DNA from: Segnochrobactrum spirostomi
GTDB lineage: Bacteria > Pseudomonadota > Alphaproteobacteria > Rhizobiales > Segnochrobactraceae
Reading direction: 5' to 3'
Assembly (NCBI RefSeq): GCF_009600605.1
Contig: NZ_VWNA01000001.1
Coordinates: 3,830,501-3,894,500, forward strand
DNA: 64,000 bases
This document shows positions 46,623 to 53,447 of this stretch, in pieces. Position numbers and translations under genes: made by a program. Each line of letters opens with the position of its first letter. Position 1 is the first letter of the stretch. A model generated the notes under the pieces. That model was not told where the DNA came from, ran no database searches, and saw nothing but the letters and a program-made list of their open reading frames with translations.

Positions 46623-47585
46623 TCACGCATCGATCGCGTCAGCGGCGAGCTGCGACCACGCGAGCCGGATGTGCCGATCCGAGAGCGGCTGCTCGGCGCC
46701 GGCCGCAAGCATGGACGCGAGGCGGACTGTTTTCGTGAGGGCGCGCAACGCGCCGTGCTTACGCGCGATCGCCTTGAGTAGCGCCGTCTCGCGTTCGCTC
46801 TCTATGCCCCAGGCCCGGATGAGCGCACAGATATCGCCGGCGCGCGGCTTAGGCTGCACGATCCTCATGCCGACGCGGCTGTACAACTGCGCAAATTGCG
46901 CGTTGCGGTCACCCCCGCCCTGGAGCCGCGCAAACACACTCTCGTTGCCGACGACCACGACGCCGATCCTCGCCTTGTCGTGGATGGTGCGGAGCTGATC
47001 GAGAGCTTGCGACGAGAGGTGCTGAGCTTCGTCGATCACGACGAGGCCGGCCGAGCCTCGCAGCCGATGCGTGATCGCTCGCGACAGCCACACGCTGCGC
47101 CGCTCGACGACGCCGATGATGTCGGCGAGTTCGGACAGCATGTTGTTGGGTCTCGACAGCGTGGGCTCGGCCGTCATGACGTGCACGTTCGAGTGCCGGC
47201 GGGCGTACTGCTCGATCGCCGTCGTCTTGCCGATGCCCGCACCCCCTACGACGACGCCGAAGTCCGGCGCGGCCTGCGCGTAGGACATGAGTTCGCCGAT
47301 CTGGACGGCGGTCTCCGTCGACACGAAATCGGGCGCCGTGGGCAGCACGGCGGCGGTGCGGACGCGCGAGCGCCGCGTCTCCAGCCACCGCGTCACCGCC
47401 GCCGAGATGCGGTTGTTGTCCCCCTGATAGGTGGCTCCCATCCACGGCGTGAATGTGCCGTAGGCGATGCCGCACTCTTTGGCGATGGCGGCTTGCGACA
47501 GCCCCTCGGCCTCCATGATTTGGCGGACCTCGGCGCGGATCGCGTCGTGCGGGTCGGCGACGATGTCGGTGGTGATCGCGTTCAC
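46623..47585 (-). CDS. MuB-like AAA+ ATPase (transposition target selection)
   Basis: This 320-residue protein is an AAA+ ATPase of MuB size (MuB has 312). An N-terminal helix-turn-helix (SQAAIAKECGIAYGTFTPWM) is followed by Walker A GGAGIGKTTAIEQ at about residue 113-125 and Walker B GLVVIDEAQHLS at about residue 180-191. MuB coats target DNA in an ATP-dependent way and delivers it to the MuA complex, which also protects phage DNA from self-insertion. The C-terminal 60 residues are basic. It follows MuA by 42 bases. Confidence 0.95.
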   Translation of the reverse strand: MNAITTDIVADPHDAIRAEVRQIMEAEGLSQAAIAKECGIAYGTFTPWMGATYQGDNNRISAAVTRWLETRRSRVRTAAVLPTAPDFVSTETAVQIGELMSYAQAAPDFGVVVGGAGIGKTTAIEQYARRHSNVHVMTAEPTLSRPNNMLSELADIIGVVERRSVWLSRAITHRLRGSAGLVVIDEAQHLSSQALDQLRTIHDKARIGVVVVGNESVFARLQGGGDRNAQFAQLYSRVGMRIVQPKPRAGDICALIRAWGIESERETALLKAIARKHGALRALTKTVRLASMLAAGAEQPLSDRHIRLAWSQLAADAIDA

Positions 47586-47627
47586 TGCTTTGTCCTCGTT
47601 GTCGTTCGTTGTTGGTGCCGCCGCCCG

Positions 47628-49592
47628 TCAGGGCGACGGGTCTTCTGCGCGCCAGCGCCGGAGGCCGGCCGAGAAAAGGCTGAGCACCTCGGCCTGCGTG
47701 TCCTCGGCCTCGGCCGGCGCGGCAGCGACGGCGAGGTTTCCGAACACAGGGCGGATGACGGCAGGCGCGGGCGGCGGCTCGGCCGCCTCGACGGCCGGCA
47801 GCATCGCGGCGAGATCGTCGATCGAAAGCCGCCGCTGCGACGCGAGCAGCTCTTTCTGCGCGCGCAGCCAGCTCTTGCGTGCGCGTGCATGTTCTCGGGA
47901 TGCGGCTGTGTCGGCGAACCCCACCGCTTCGACGACGGGGGCCTCGACGATGTGCGCGCCATCGAGCCGATAGACGTGCACTCCGGCATGCAGATCATCG
48001 GGATCGAACCGAATGATCACCTTGTGACCGACGTGATCCGTCAGCTTCTCGTGCCAATAACGGTTGCCTTCCAGATGCACGCTCGCGTCCGTGCGCACCG
48101 TCACGCCTTCTGCCGCAAGCAACCAGAGGCGACACTGCTCGGGCGAAGCGCGGCGGATCATGCTGTCGGCATAGGATGCAGCGAACACCTGATCGAAGGA
48201 GAGCCGGCCGCCACAGACCTTCGAGCGACGACCGAGCCGCGCGTTGTGTTCGCGGATGCCTTCCGCGATCACCCGCTCGAAGACTTCGAGCGGCACAGCG
48301 CGCGAGCCGTAGTTCGACGGCTTGTTGTCCGGGGAGCGGCCCGTATAGGCACCGGAGAACGCAGGGTGTTTCGCCAGATCGGTCGCGAAATCCCTCCACG
48401 CCCTCTCGATCGGCTTGCTCTGGCCGCTGTACGGCGTCGTCCAATGCACCTCGACGCCGAGCGCCTTCAACAAGCCGTCCGGGTCGGTCGCGCGAACCTT
48501 GAAGCGGTATCTGTTGGCGATGCCGCCAGTGAACCACTTGCTCGCAAACTGGCGGCCGTTGTCGAGATAGCAATGCTCGGGGATGCCAAAGGCTTCGACG
48601 AGATCGCCGAAGGCGAGGAGCACAGTCGCGGCATTCTCGGTCTTGGCGAGGCGCCAACTGAGAATTTTGCCGGACAACAAGTCCTGGAAGCCGACGAGCA
48701 CGGGCCGACTGATGGACCCGTCCAGCCACTGGACGAACACGTCGAACGTGTGCCCGTCGGCATTGACGGCTTCTAGAGCAGAGAACCCCGACCGATCCCG
48801 TTGTTGTGCCGGGTACTGTCGCCTCAGCGCCTCTAGTCCCTCGCGGGCGAGCACGACACTGGTTCGCGGCAGCGCATCAACCCGCCGCGCAAACGTCTTC
48901 TCGCTCGGGATGCGCCACCCGCGCGCCTTCGCGATCTCTTCAAGTCGGCGATAGCAGCTCGCCAGCGTCGGCGGCTCAGGGCGCAGATAGTCGGCGAGGA
49001 ACGCTTGCCACGCCTCCTCCGGGATATCCGCTTCGGCGACCCGCCCCACATGCCGCGGGGCAAGAGCCGGCAGCCAGTCCGCCCGGTCGAGCCCGGCGAC
49101 AAGGCGCGCCCAGCCGTAGAGGGTGGCGAGCGAGACGTCGGTGGCGCTCGCCACCTGCATCATGGCGAGGTTGCGCGGGCGGCCCGTGACCTCCAGATCG
49201 CGCACCGCGAGCAGCGCGTCGAGGCGCCGCCGCGCCTCGTCTTTGCGCTTTTGCGGCAGGGCGTCGAACCAGCGCCACGCCTCCGACCGCTCTCGATCGT
49301 CCCGGTCCGCGGTCTCCGGCCGCGCCGGTTCCGCCGCGCGCCGTAGCCGCAGCGCGAGCGCGGTGCGCGCGTTCGTCGGCAGTACGTCCATGCGGTATTC
49401 GCGCCCGCCGCCGCGCCCTTGACGTCGCCGCCAGATACCGAGCGGGTTCGCGGCGGTGTACTCGCGCGCATCGTCGTTGCCGCCGCAGCGCTCGATCATT
49501 GCAAGCACCGCCTTCTTGTCGACAGGTACACCCGGAAGGCCGAGGTCGGCGAACTCGGCGGCCGTCCACCATTCGCGGAGATCGGCCATCAC
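47628..49592 (-). CDS. MuA-like DDE transposase
   Basis: This 654-residue protein is almost the size of MuA (663). The N-terminal part has a Mu-type DNA-binding domain (WWTAAEFADLGLPGVPVDKK). The catalytic triad is visible: Asp279 in EAVNADGHTF, Asp344 in CYLDNGRQFA and Glu396 in SKPIERAWRD, spaced like MuA D269, D336 and E392. A beta-barrel and a C-terminal MuB/ClpX-contact region follow. It cuts and joins phage ends both at lysogenisation and in replicative transposition. It overlaps the upstream 154-residue protein gene by 4 bases. Confidence 0.97.
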   Translation of the reverse strand: MMADLREWWTAAEFADLGLPGVPVDKKAVLAMIERCGGNDDAREYTAANPLGIWRRRQGRGGGREYRMDVLPTNARTALALRLRRAAEPARPETADRDDRERSEAWRWFDALPQKRKDEARRRLDALLAVRDLEVTGRPRNLAMMQVASATDVSLATLYGWARLVAGLDRADWLPALAPRHVGRVAEADIPEEAWQAFLADYLRPEPPTLASCYRRLEEIAKARGWRIPSEKTFARRVDALPRTSVVLAREGLEALRRQYPAQQRDRSGFSALEAVNADGHTFDVFVQWLDGSISRPVLVGFQDLLSGKILSWRLAKTENAATVLLAFGDLVEAFGIPEHCYLDNGRQFASKWFTGGIANRYRFKVRATDPDGLLKALGVEVHWTTPYSGQSKPIERAWRDFATDLAKHPAFSGAYTGRSPDNKPSNYGSRAVPLEVFERVIAEGIREHNARLGRRSKVCGGRLSFDQVFAASYADSMIRRASPEQCRLWLLAAEGVTVRTDASVHLEGNRYWHEKLTDHVGHKVIIRFDPDDLHAGVHVYRLDGAHIVEAPVVEAVGFADTAASREHARARKSWLRAQKELLASQRRLSIDDLAAMLPAVEAAEPPPAPAVIRPVFGNLAVAAAPAEAEDTQAEVLSLFSAGLRRWRAEDPSP

Positions 49593-50053
49593 ACGCCTCC
49601 TCGAATTTGGCGGCGCTGGTAGTCGATCTCGGCATTGACCTCCTCGCGATGCTCCAGCAGCTCAGCCATCTTGATCGCCGGCAGGTGACGGCGATCGATC
49701 ACGGCCCAGCCGTGGCGAGAGGCGAGCAGCTCTAGCAATCGCCGGTCTCGGGTGACGGCGATGAGCGCATCGAGCCGGGTGATGGAGATGATGAGATCGT
49801 CGCGGCTCTCGGCTGCGTAGGCGTTGAGGACATTCTCGGTGATGTTGTCGTCGAGATAGTCGCTCATCGCCCGCGCCACCTCGGCGCGGCTGCGCCCGCA
49901 GCCTTTGAGCGTTTCACTCACCGCCTTTGAGATCGATCGGGCCAGCGTCGCGGCTTTCACCCTTTCGGCCGCATAGGCCAGCACCGGCGACGCCGGCATC
50001 CAATCGAGCAGCGAGAGCTGCTCCGCGCGCGGGCGTTTGCGTCGCCCGCTCAT
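49589..50053 (-). CDS. Early phage protein of unknown function upstream of transposase (154 aa)
   Basis: This 154-residue basic protein starts MSGRRKRPRAEQLSLLDWMP. It contains a helical middle with GCGRSRAEVARAMSDYLDDN, which may be a helix-turn-helix, and a C-terminal coiled-coil-like LLEHREEVNAEIDYQRRQIR. It overlaps the transposase start and the 30-residue peptide by 4 bases each. Genes at this place in related phages are uncharacterised; binding to DNA is plausible. Confidence 0.65.
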   Translation of the reverse strand: MSGRRKRPRAEQLSLLDWMPASPVLAYAAERVKAATLARSISKAVSETLKGCGRSRAEVARAMSDYLDDNITENVLNAYAAESRDDLIISITRLDALIAVTRDRRLLELLASRHGWAVIDRRHLPAIKMAELLEHREEVNAEIDYQRRQIRGGV

Positions 50054-50142
50054 GGCAGCACCGAGAGGATGACCGCGCCCGCGCAGGCGAGGCACGCATA
50101 GAGGATGACGGTGGCGACGAGCGCGGTCAGGAGCGGGTGCAT
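50050..50142 (-). CDS. 30-residue membrane microprotein
   Basis: This short reading frame encodes MHPLLTALVATVILYACLAC followed by AGAVILSVLP, essentially one membrane helix. It begins in a TGATG overlap with the ParB-like gene and ends in an ATGA overlap with the next gene, so both flanks suggest translational coupling. No homology is known to me. It could be a membrane-active regulator or an immunity or exclusion factor, as tiny phage peptides often are. Confidence 0.55.
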   Translation of the reverse strand: MHPLLTALVATVILYACLACAGAVILSVLP

Positions 50143-50939
50143 CACGCATCCCTCCGGACGATGTCGGTGAGGAAGCGTTCGCGTGCGCGGGCACCGGCGC
50201 GCTTCCAGGCGGACACGAGGCGATCGAACTCGACGTCCTCGGGCGAGAGCGGCGCCGTGCGGGCACCGCTGATCACGATGGCGGCGGCCGCCACCGAGCG
50301 CGCCTCGCCGGCGAGCACCATGTCGACGGCGCGCCGCTGAGCCTCGGGTTCCAGGCGGGCGAGCGCATCGAGTTCGGCGCCGCGCGTGGCGATCGCGGTG
50401 AGCGCGATCTTGGCCCGCACGTCCGGGGCGATGCGCGTGTGTCGCGCGATCGACCTCTGCACGTCGCGCTCGCTGATCCCGAGCCGGGCCGCGGTCTCCG
50501 ATGCAAACGACAATTTGTCGGTTGCATACCCCCACCGGGCCGCTGCGCCGGCGTTTCCGCGCGCAGTGTCCGGATAGAGTTCCTCGTAGATGCGACGCCG
50601 CTCGGCGAGGTGCGAGGCGCGATCGAGCGCGCTCAGCTCGCGGCGGATCAGGTTCTCGTCGATCTCCAGGAGCCGCGCTTCGAGCGCACCGCCCTGGAAC
50701 ACCATCGCATCGATCTCGGCCCATTCGAGATGGCGGGCCGCTGTCAGGCGATGCAGGCCGGCGATCAGCTTGTGACGGCCTCGGACCGCCTTGCTGACGA
50801 TGATCGGAGACTGCTGACCGTTGACGGCCATCGACTGAGCGACACCCATCGCCCAATCGTCGTCGAGTGCGCGCAGCCGGTCAGCCGGGATGTCGATCTT
50901 GTCGACGCGCGTCTTCGTCACCGCTGATAAGGCAGCCAT
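50142..50939 (-). CDS. ParB/Srx-fold N-terminal domain protein
   Basis: This 265-residue protein has a ParB/sulfiredoxin-type domain at about residues 15-110. It reads IDIPADRLRAL, a GQQSPIIVSKAVRGRHKLIAG block and GLHRLTAARHL, which corresponds to the CTP-binding GxxR box. A central helix-turn-helix (ETAARLGISERDVQRSIARH) follows, then an Ala/Arg-rich C-terminal region. No ParA partner or parS site is visible. It lies 1 base after Ner and is early. It may act as a DNA-spreading regulator rather than in partition. Confidence 0.82.
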   Translation of the reverse strand: MAALSAVTKTRVDKIDIPADRLRALDDDWAMGVAQSMAVNGQQSPIIVSKAVRGRHKLIAGLHRLTAARHLEWAEIDAMVFQGGALEARLLEIDENLIRRELSALDRASHLAERRRIYEELYPDTARGNAGAAARWGYATDKLSFASETAARLGISERDVQRSIARHTRIAPDVRAKIALTAIATRGAELDALARLEPEAQRRAVDMVLAGEARSVAAAAIVISGARTAPLSPEDVEFDRLVSAWKRAGARARERFLTDIVRRDA

Positions 50940-50940
50940 G

Positions 50941-51276
50941 TCACGCCGCCTCGCTGTTTTGACGGTGACCGCTGTCGGCAGGCGGCCTATTGTCCTTGGG
51001 TCGAACGGCGGGGATGCGCGATCCATCGGCGCGCCAGCGGCTCGGCCAGATTTGACGGGGCGAGAGGGAAAGGAATTCGGCGACGGCCATCTCGCCGTCG
51101 AAATGGGCGCGGCGGATCGCCGTGCGGCAGGCAAACGTGGGTAAGCCGGCGCGACGCGAAAGCTCGTCGAGCGTCGAGCCCGCGATGCGGACCGCAGCCT
51201 TGACTTCCTCGGGGTGCCAATCGCCTTCGGGGGTTCGAGAGACGGTCCATCGGCCGTCGGAGTGGCGCAGCGCCAT
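50941..51276 (-). CDS. ner: Ner-like early transcriptional regulator
   Basis: This 111-residue protein carries a Ner/Nlp helix-turn-helix: DWHPEEVKAAVRIAGSTLDELSRRAGL, then CRTAIRR, FLSLSPRQIWPSRW. Ner in Mu represses both early and repressor promoters to prevent runaway replication. It is the first early gene on the minus strand, divergent from the repressor. The C-terminal 30 residues after SRW are polar and unlike Ner. Confidence 0.9.
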   Translation of the reverse strand: MALRHSDGRWTVSRTPEGDWHPEEVKAAVRIAGSTLDELSRRAGLPTFACRTAIRRAHFDGEMAVAEFLSLSPRQIWPSRWRADGSRIPAVRPKDNRPPADSGHRQNSEAA

Positions 51277-51293
51277 CAGTCAATCCTCGGATG

Positions 51294-51318
51294 CCCGGCT
51301 CTAGCCAGCCGGGTTTTT
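51294..51318 (+). terminator. Rho-independent terminator between ner and the repressor
   Basis: cccggct and agccggg pair around a 6-base loop and are followed by TTTTT on the plus strand. It faces any plus-strand transcription that enters from the early genes and would insulate the repressor gene. On the minus strand it lies in the ner leader as a hairpin. Confidence 0.65.
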
Positions 51319-51360
51319 CGGGGGTCAATCGGTCACGTTTGGGATCACGATCGAGATTAA

Positions 51361-51387
51361 TATGGCACATAAATCCGTGCCTGTCAG
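51361..51387 (-). promoter_or_regulatory. Putative early promoter with dyad spacer
   Basis: Reading the minus strand, CTGACA (-35-like), 17 bases, then CATATT (-10-like) lie about 90 bases upstream of ner. The spacer carries the dyad GGCAC...GTGCC (51364-51381), a candidate Ner or repressor site. It is a consensus reading only. Confidence 0.45.
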
Positions 51388-51402
51388 CGTGAAAAAACAC
51401 GC
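51387..51402. promoter_or_regulatory. Repressor operator candidate O1
   Basis: GCGTGAAAAAACACGC is a 5-bp inverted repeat around six adenines. It borders the early -35 element and matches the second site at 51567-51582 at most positions, with the same spacing. Confidence 0.6.
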
Positions 51403-51496
51403 CACAGATCACGTGCGGCTCGACCTCCGCGACTTGCGGGTTAAGAGCTTGAGATTGCGAAATTTTCGCCGGAACCTGCGGAGTGGGGAGCCTCGT

Positions 51497-51526
51497 ATGG
51501 CCAACGCCACAGTTCCGGGAGCCTAA
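51497..51526 (+). CDS. Nine-codon leader reading frame before the repressor
   Basis: A GGGGAG site is followed by ATG and the frame MANATVPGA, which stops 2 bases before the repressor GTG. Translation of this leader could couple to the repressor start. Such a short frame may arise by chance. Confidence 0.3.
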   Translation: MANATVPGA

Positions 51527-51528
51527 CC

Positions 51529-51981
51529 GTGGCGTCGGATACCATTGCCAGCCGCCTCTTGGAGATACGTGAAAAATCACGTCAGACCCAACGCGGGATC
51601 TCTAACGCACTCGGGATCGCGTATCGGACCTGGCAGGATATCGAGAAGGGCAAGAACGTGCCGAGCGGCGAGACGCTGCTGCGAATTGCTCAGTTCGGCT
51701 ACAGCCCGACATGGGTCCTTACAGGGCAAGGGCCAATGGAGTTGTCCGCCACCGGCGCTCAACAGGCCAGCCAAGCGAGCAGCGCACTAGATGTCGAGAG
51801 CCTGACCCAGTCGATCCAGATCGTACAGGACTGGTTGACCCAGAACCGCCGCACGATGCCTGCCGATCGGCAGGCCGAAGTGATTGCGCTTATTTACGAT
51901 CTCGCCATGCAAGAGATGGCGGATGGCCGCACAACCGTTGACATGCAACGGGCGGCGCGGTTTCTTCGTCTCGTCGGATAA
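51529..51981 (+). CDS. Phage repressor, HTH XRE-type
   Basis: This 150-residue protein has an N-terminal XRE helix-turn-helix at about residues 5-65: RLLEIREKSRQTQRGISNAL, GIAYRTWQDIEKGKNVPSGE, TLLRIAQFGYSPTWVLTGQ. The second half is a helical oligomerisation region (TRSIQIVQDWLTQNRR-like). There is no LexA-type peptidase serine or lysine, so it is not a self-cleaving repressor. It is divergent from Ner, as in Mu where the repressor and early genes face apart. It starts with GTG behind GGGAG. An operator copy lies inside its own coding sequence. Confidence 0.88.
   Translation: MASDTIASRLLEIREKSRQTQRGISNALGIAYRTWQDIEKGKNVPSGETLLRIAQFGYSPTWVLTGQGPMELSATGAQQASQASSALDVESLTQSIQIVQDWLTQNRRTMPADRQAEVIALIYDLAMQEMADGRTTVDMQRAARFLRLVG
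51567..51582. promoter_or_regulatory. Repressor operator candidate O2, inside the repressor gene
   Basis: ACGTGAAAAATCACGT is a perfect inverted repeat that matches O1 (51387-51402) and lies at codons 13-18 of the repressor. A bound repressor here could block its own transcription. Confidence 0.6.
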
Positions 51982-51999
51982 CGGTGGGATGGATGGGTT

Positions 52000-52176
52000 A
52001 TGCGTACAGTACGAGACGAGGTGTTCGCACGCATTCGGCGACGCCTGAGAGATGACAGCGCGGAGCCCGAGCGGATTGACGCTCCGACCCGCCCCGATGA
52101 AAAGGCGATCACATATTTTGACCTATCGGGCGCGCGTATTCAGACGCTCTCGATCAATCTGACCGGCGCCAAATAG
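52000..52176 (+). CDS. Small cargo protein downstream of the repressor (58 aa)
   Basis: This 58-residue protein starts MRTVRDEVFARIRRRLRDDS and ends LTGAK. It begins 18 bases after the repressor stop, behind a GATGG-type ribosome site. The first half is basic and amphipathic; the second reads ITYFDLSGARIQTLSINL, like a short beta hairpin. There is no known domain. Probably co-transcribed with the repressor and therefore expressed in the lysogen. Confidence 0.5.
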   Translation: MRTVRDEVFARIRRRLRDDSAEPERIDAPTRPDEKAITYFDLSGARIQTLSINLTGAK

Positions 52177-52199
52177 CGCCCAATGCGGTGGGGATGACG

Positions 52200-52676
52200 A
52201 TGTTTGGTCGGAAGCGCCTATGTTGCGCTGTGGTTTTGATTCTATGCGGGATATCCGCTCAAGCAAGCGCTGGCGATGCGGAAGGTGAGAAGCCGACATC
52301 GTCGCCGGTATTCAATAAGTTTTCGTGCTTTCCATTCAATAAGCAGGCATTATACGATTTCGAAGTGAGCGCAGCCGGCGTTCGCGTGAACAACCTGAAT
52401 ATCGCGAATGGGAAGGAATTTATAACCGACTCACCGACGCTCGCTTTATCTGCGGCCGTCGCAAATCGCAGCGAAGTGAATGTCTCTGTGTCCGTTGAAG
52501 TGGTGGGGATGTCCGGAGGATCGCCGGTCTTCGCGCTGTCAGGAAACATTCCGTTCGGCTATATCGCGCCAGATAAGAACGACGAGATCAAGAGTGCGGT
52601 TGTCGTTTCCAAGGATACATTGACGTCTGCCGAAACACTTTGCATCCGCGTCAGCGGCTATCGCAAAAAAGGGTGA
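52200..52676 (+). CDS. Exported cargo protein of unknown function
   Basis: This 158-residue protein has a signal peptide (MFGRKRLCCAVVLILCGISA, cleavage near SAGDA). The mature part is beta-rich with one cysteine pair (KFSCFPF and AETLCIRV) that could form a disulfide. Its base composition is visibly richer in A/T than the phage and host around it, a sign of separate origin. It lies between the repressor and the left end, the usual site of lysogenic cargo in Mu-like phages. I chose the ATG at 52200, which follows GGGGA at proper spacing. Confidence 0.65.
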   Translation: MFGRKRLCCAVVLILCGISAQASAGDAEGEKPTSSPVFNKFSCFPFNKQALYDFEVSAAGVRVNNLNIANGKEFITDSPTLALSAAVANRSEVNVSVSVEVVGMSGGSPVFALSGNIPFGYIAPDKNDEIKSAVVVSKDTLTSAETLCIRVSGYRKKG

Positions 52677-52687
52677 GGGAGGGGAAT

Positions 52688-53035
52688 ATGCGGAAAGCTG
52701 GTGGTCTGATTGCACTTATAGCCGGTATATTCGGCGTACTCGCGGCTGTGTTCACGCTTCTCGTCGGTGGCGTCGGCGGTGCGTTTGAGGCCGACGGTTC
52801 CAAGACGATCATACTGCTCGGGTGGGGCGGGATACTGTTCTCTTTTTTCACCATCGTCTTGGGCGCGATCACGATGAGCGCTCGATCGCGCATTCCGGCA
52901 GCCCTCTTGGTCGTATGCGCCATTGCTGGCGCCATCCTCGGCGGCACCCTTGTCGCCGTCTTCATGGTGCTGGCGCTGATGGGTGGCATCTGCGGCCTGT
53001 TTGGCTCGCGCCGCGCCGTCGCGGAAGCCGCATGA
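52688..53035 (+). CDS. Small four-helix membrane cargo protein
   Basis: This 115-residue protein has four hydrophobic segments at about residues 5-28, 42-64, 70-92 and 93-108 and short loops (ADGSKTI, ARSRIP, GSRRAV). It starts 12 bases after the exported protein stop behind a GAGGGAGGGGA ribosome site. It resembles small uncharacterised 'DUF4064-like' membrane proteins. Paired with an exported protein in a lysogen-expressed position, it is a candidate for superinfection exclusion. Confidence 0.65.
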   Translation: MRKAGGLIALIAGIFGVLAAVFTLLVGGVGGAFEADGSKTIILLGWGGILFSFFTIVLGAITMSARSRIPAALLVVCAIAGAILGGTLVAVFMVLALMGGICGLFGSRRAVAEAA

Positions 53036-53132
53036 GTTGAATGGCGAGGCGGTCGCGTAGCGTCCCTCGACCGCCTCCTAAGAGCCTCTTGGGTGCCGCT
53101 TGAGAGCCCCTCGACGCGGACCGCCTGATCTC

Positions 53133-53148
53133 TAAGATCAAATGTCCG
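53133..53148 (-). promoter_or_regulatory. Left-end transposase site L2
   Basis: The minus strand reads CGGACATTTGATCTTA, matching the outermost left site (CGGACACATGATCTTG) at 13 of 16 positions, in the same orientation and about 146 bases inside it. Confidence 0.65.
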
Positions 53149-53171
53149 AACCCCATCGGCGCCCCGATCTC

Positions 53172-53187
53172 TAAAATCGAGGCGCCG
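53172..53187 (-). promoter_or_regulatory. Weak left-end transposase site L3
   Basis: The minus strand reads CGGCGCCTCGATTTTA, matching the L2 core at 11 of 16 positions. It and L2 share a downstream GAGATC. It is a weaker candidate. Confidence 0.35.
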
Positions 53188-53278
53188 ATTTCCCGAGCCG
53201 GTCCGATGCATGAAAATCCCAGGCGCGCCGCGGCCTTTCCCGCCACATCCCGCCCAATCCCGGTCAATCCCGGTCCTG

Positions 53279-53300
53279 CAAGATCATGTGTCCGCTAACA
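53279..53300 (-). repeat. Phage left-end terminal repeat (transposase site L1)
   Basis: Read inward from 53300 the end is TGTTAG followed by CGGACACATGATCTTG. It matches the right end with the same offset, forming the imperfect terminal inverted repeat. Confidence 0.8.
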
Positions 53301-53305
53301 AGGGG
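53301..53305. repeat. 5-bp target site duplication, right copy (AGGGG)
   Basis: AGGGG follows the terminal CA of the phage. With the left copy at 13686-13690 it defines the insertion site. Confidence 0.85.
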
Positions 53306-53370
53306 AGGGAGTTGGCGTCGTGATTGGGGCGGCGGATCGTTCAAAAGATCCGACGAAGGTCAGCCGTCTT

Positions 53371-53424
53371 AGCCCCTCCCCTGACAGGGGGACGGGTGGC
53401 GCGAAGCGCCCGGGGTGGGGCTTG
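53371..53424. repeat. Dispersed intergenic palindrome, second copy
   Basis: cccctccc-ctgac-aggggga and a ggcgc-gaa-gcgcc hairpin followed by ggggtgggg match, in inverted orientation, the element at 13641-13690 that the phage split. It also lies downstream of the glucoamylase stop and may serve as a terminator. Confidence 0.6.
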
Positions 53425-53447
53425 GGGCGCGCGCGTGGGCCGCCGCC

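Larger units (their letters stand above)
13691..53300 (-). mobile_element. Complete Mu-like transposable prophage
   Basis: This 39,610-bp element is bounded by TG...CA ends and AGGGG duplications. Both ends carry the same 22-base pattern, TG-N6-GACAC-N-TGATC-N-TG. It encodes every Mu module: Ner and a divergent repressor, MuA and MuB, Gam, GemA, Mor, lysis, terminase, portal, head, contractile tail, baseplate and fibres. Gene order and protein lengths follow Mu, with transposase residues intact, so the phage is probably functional. Genes run on the minus strand except the repressor and three cargo genes at the genetic left end (51.5-53.0 kb). The size is close to other Mu-like phages. Confidence 0.95.
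53036..53300. other. Phage genetic left end, non-coding
   Basis: These 265 bases contain no convincing gene. They hold the left-end transposase sites: L1 at 53279-53294, L2 at 53133-53148 and a weaker L3 at 53172-53187. A tandem atcccggtc repeat and several short dyads lie between L1 and L3, possibly IHF-bent DNA. Confidence 0.7.

Noticed and set aside
13711..53300. Phage right end placed at TGTAGCG (13711) because the GGACACATGA core there looks closest to the left end
   Set aside because: No direct repeat flanks those positions. Moving to TG at 13691 gives a 5-bp AGGGG duplication, equal core offsets at both ends and a restored host palindrome, so the 13711 copy is an internal second site.
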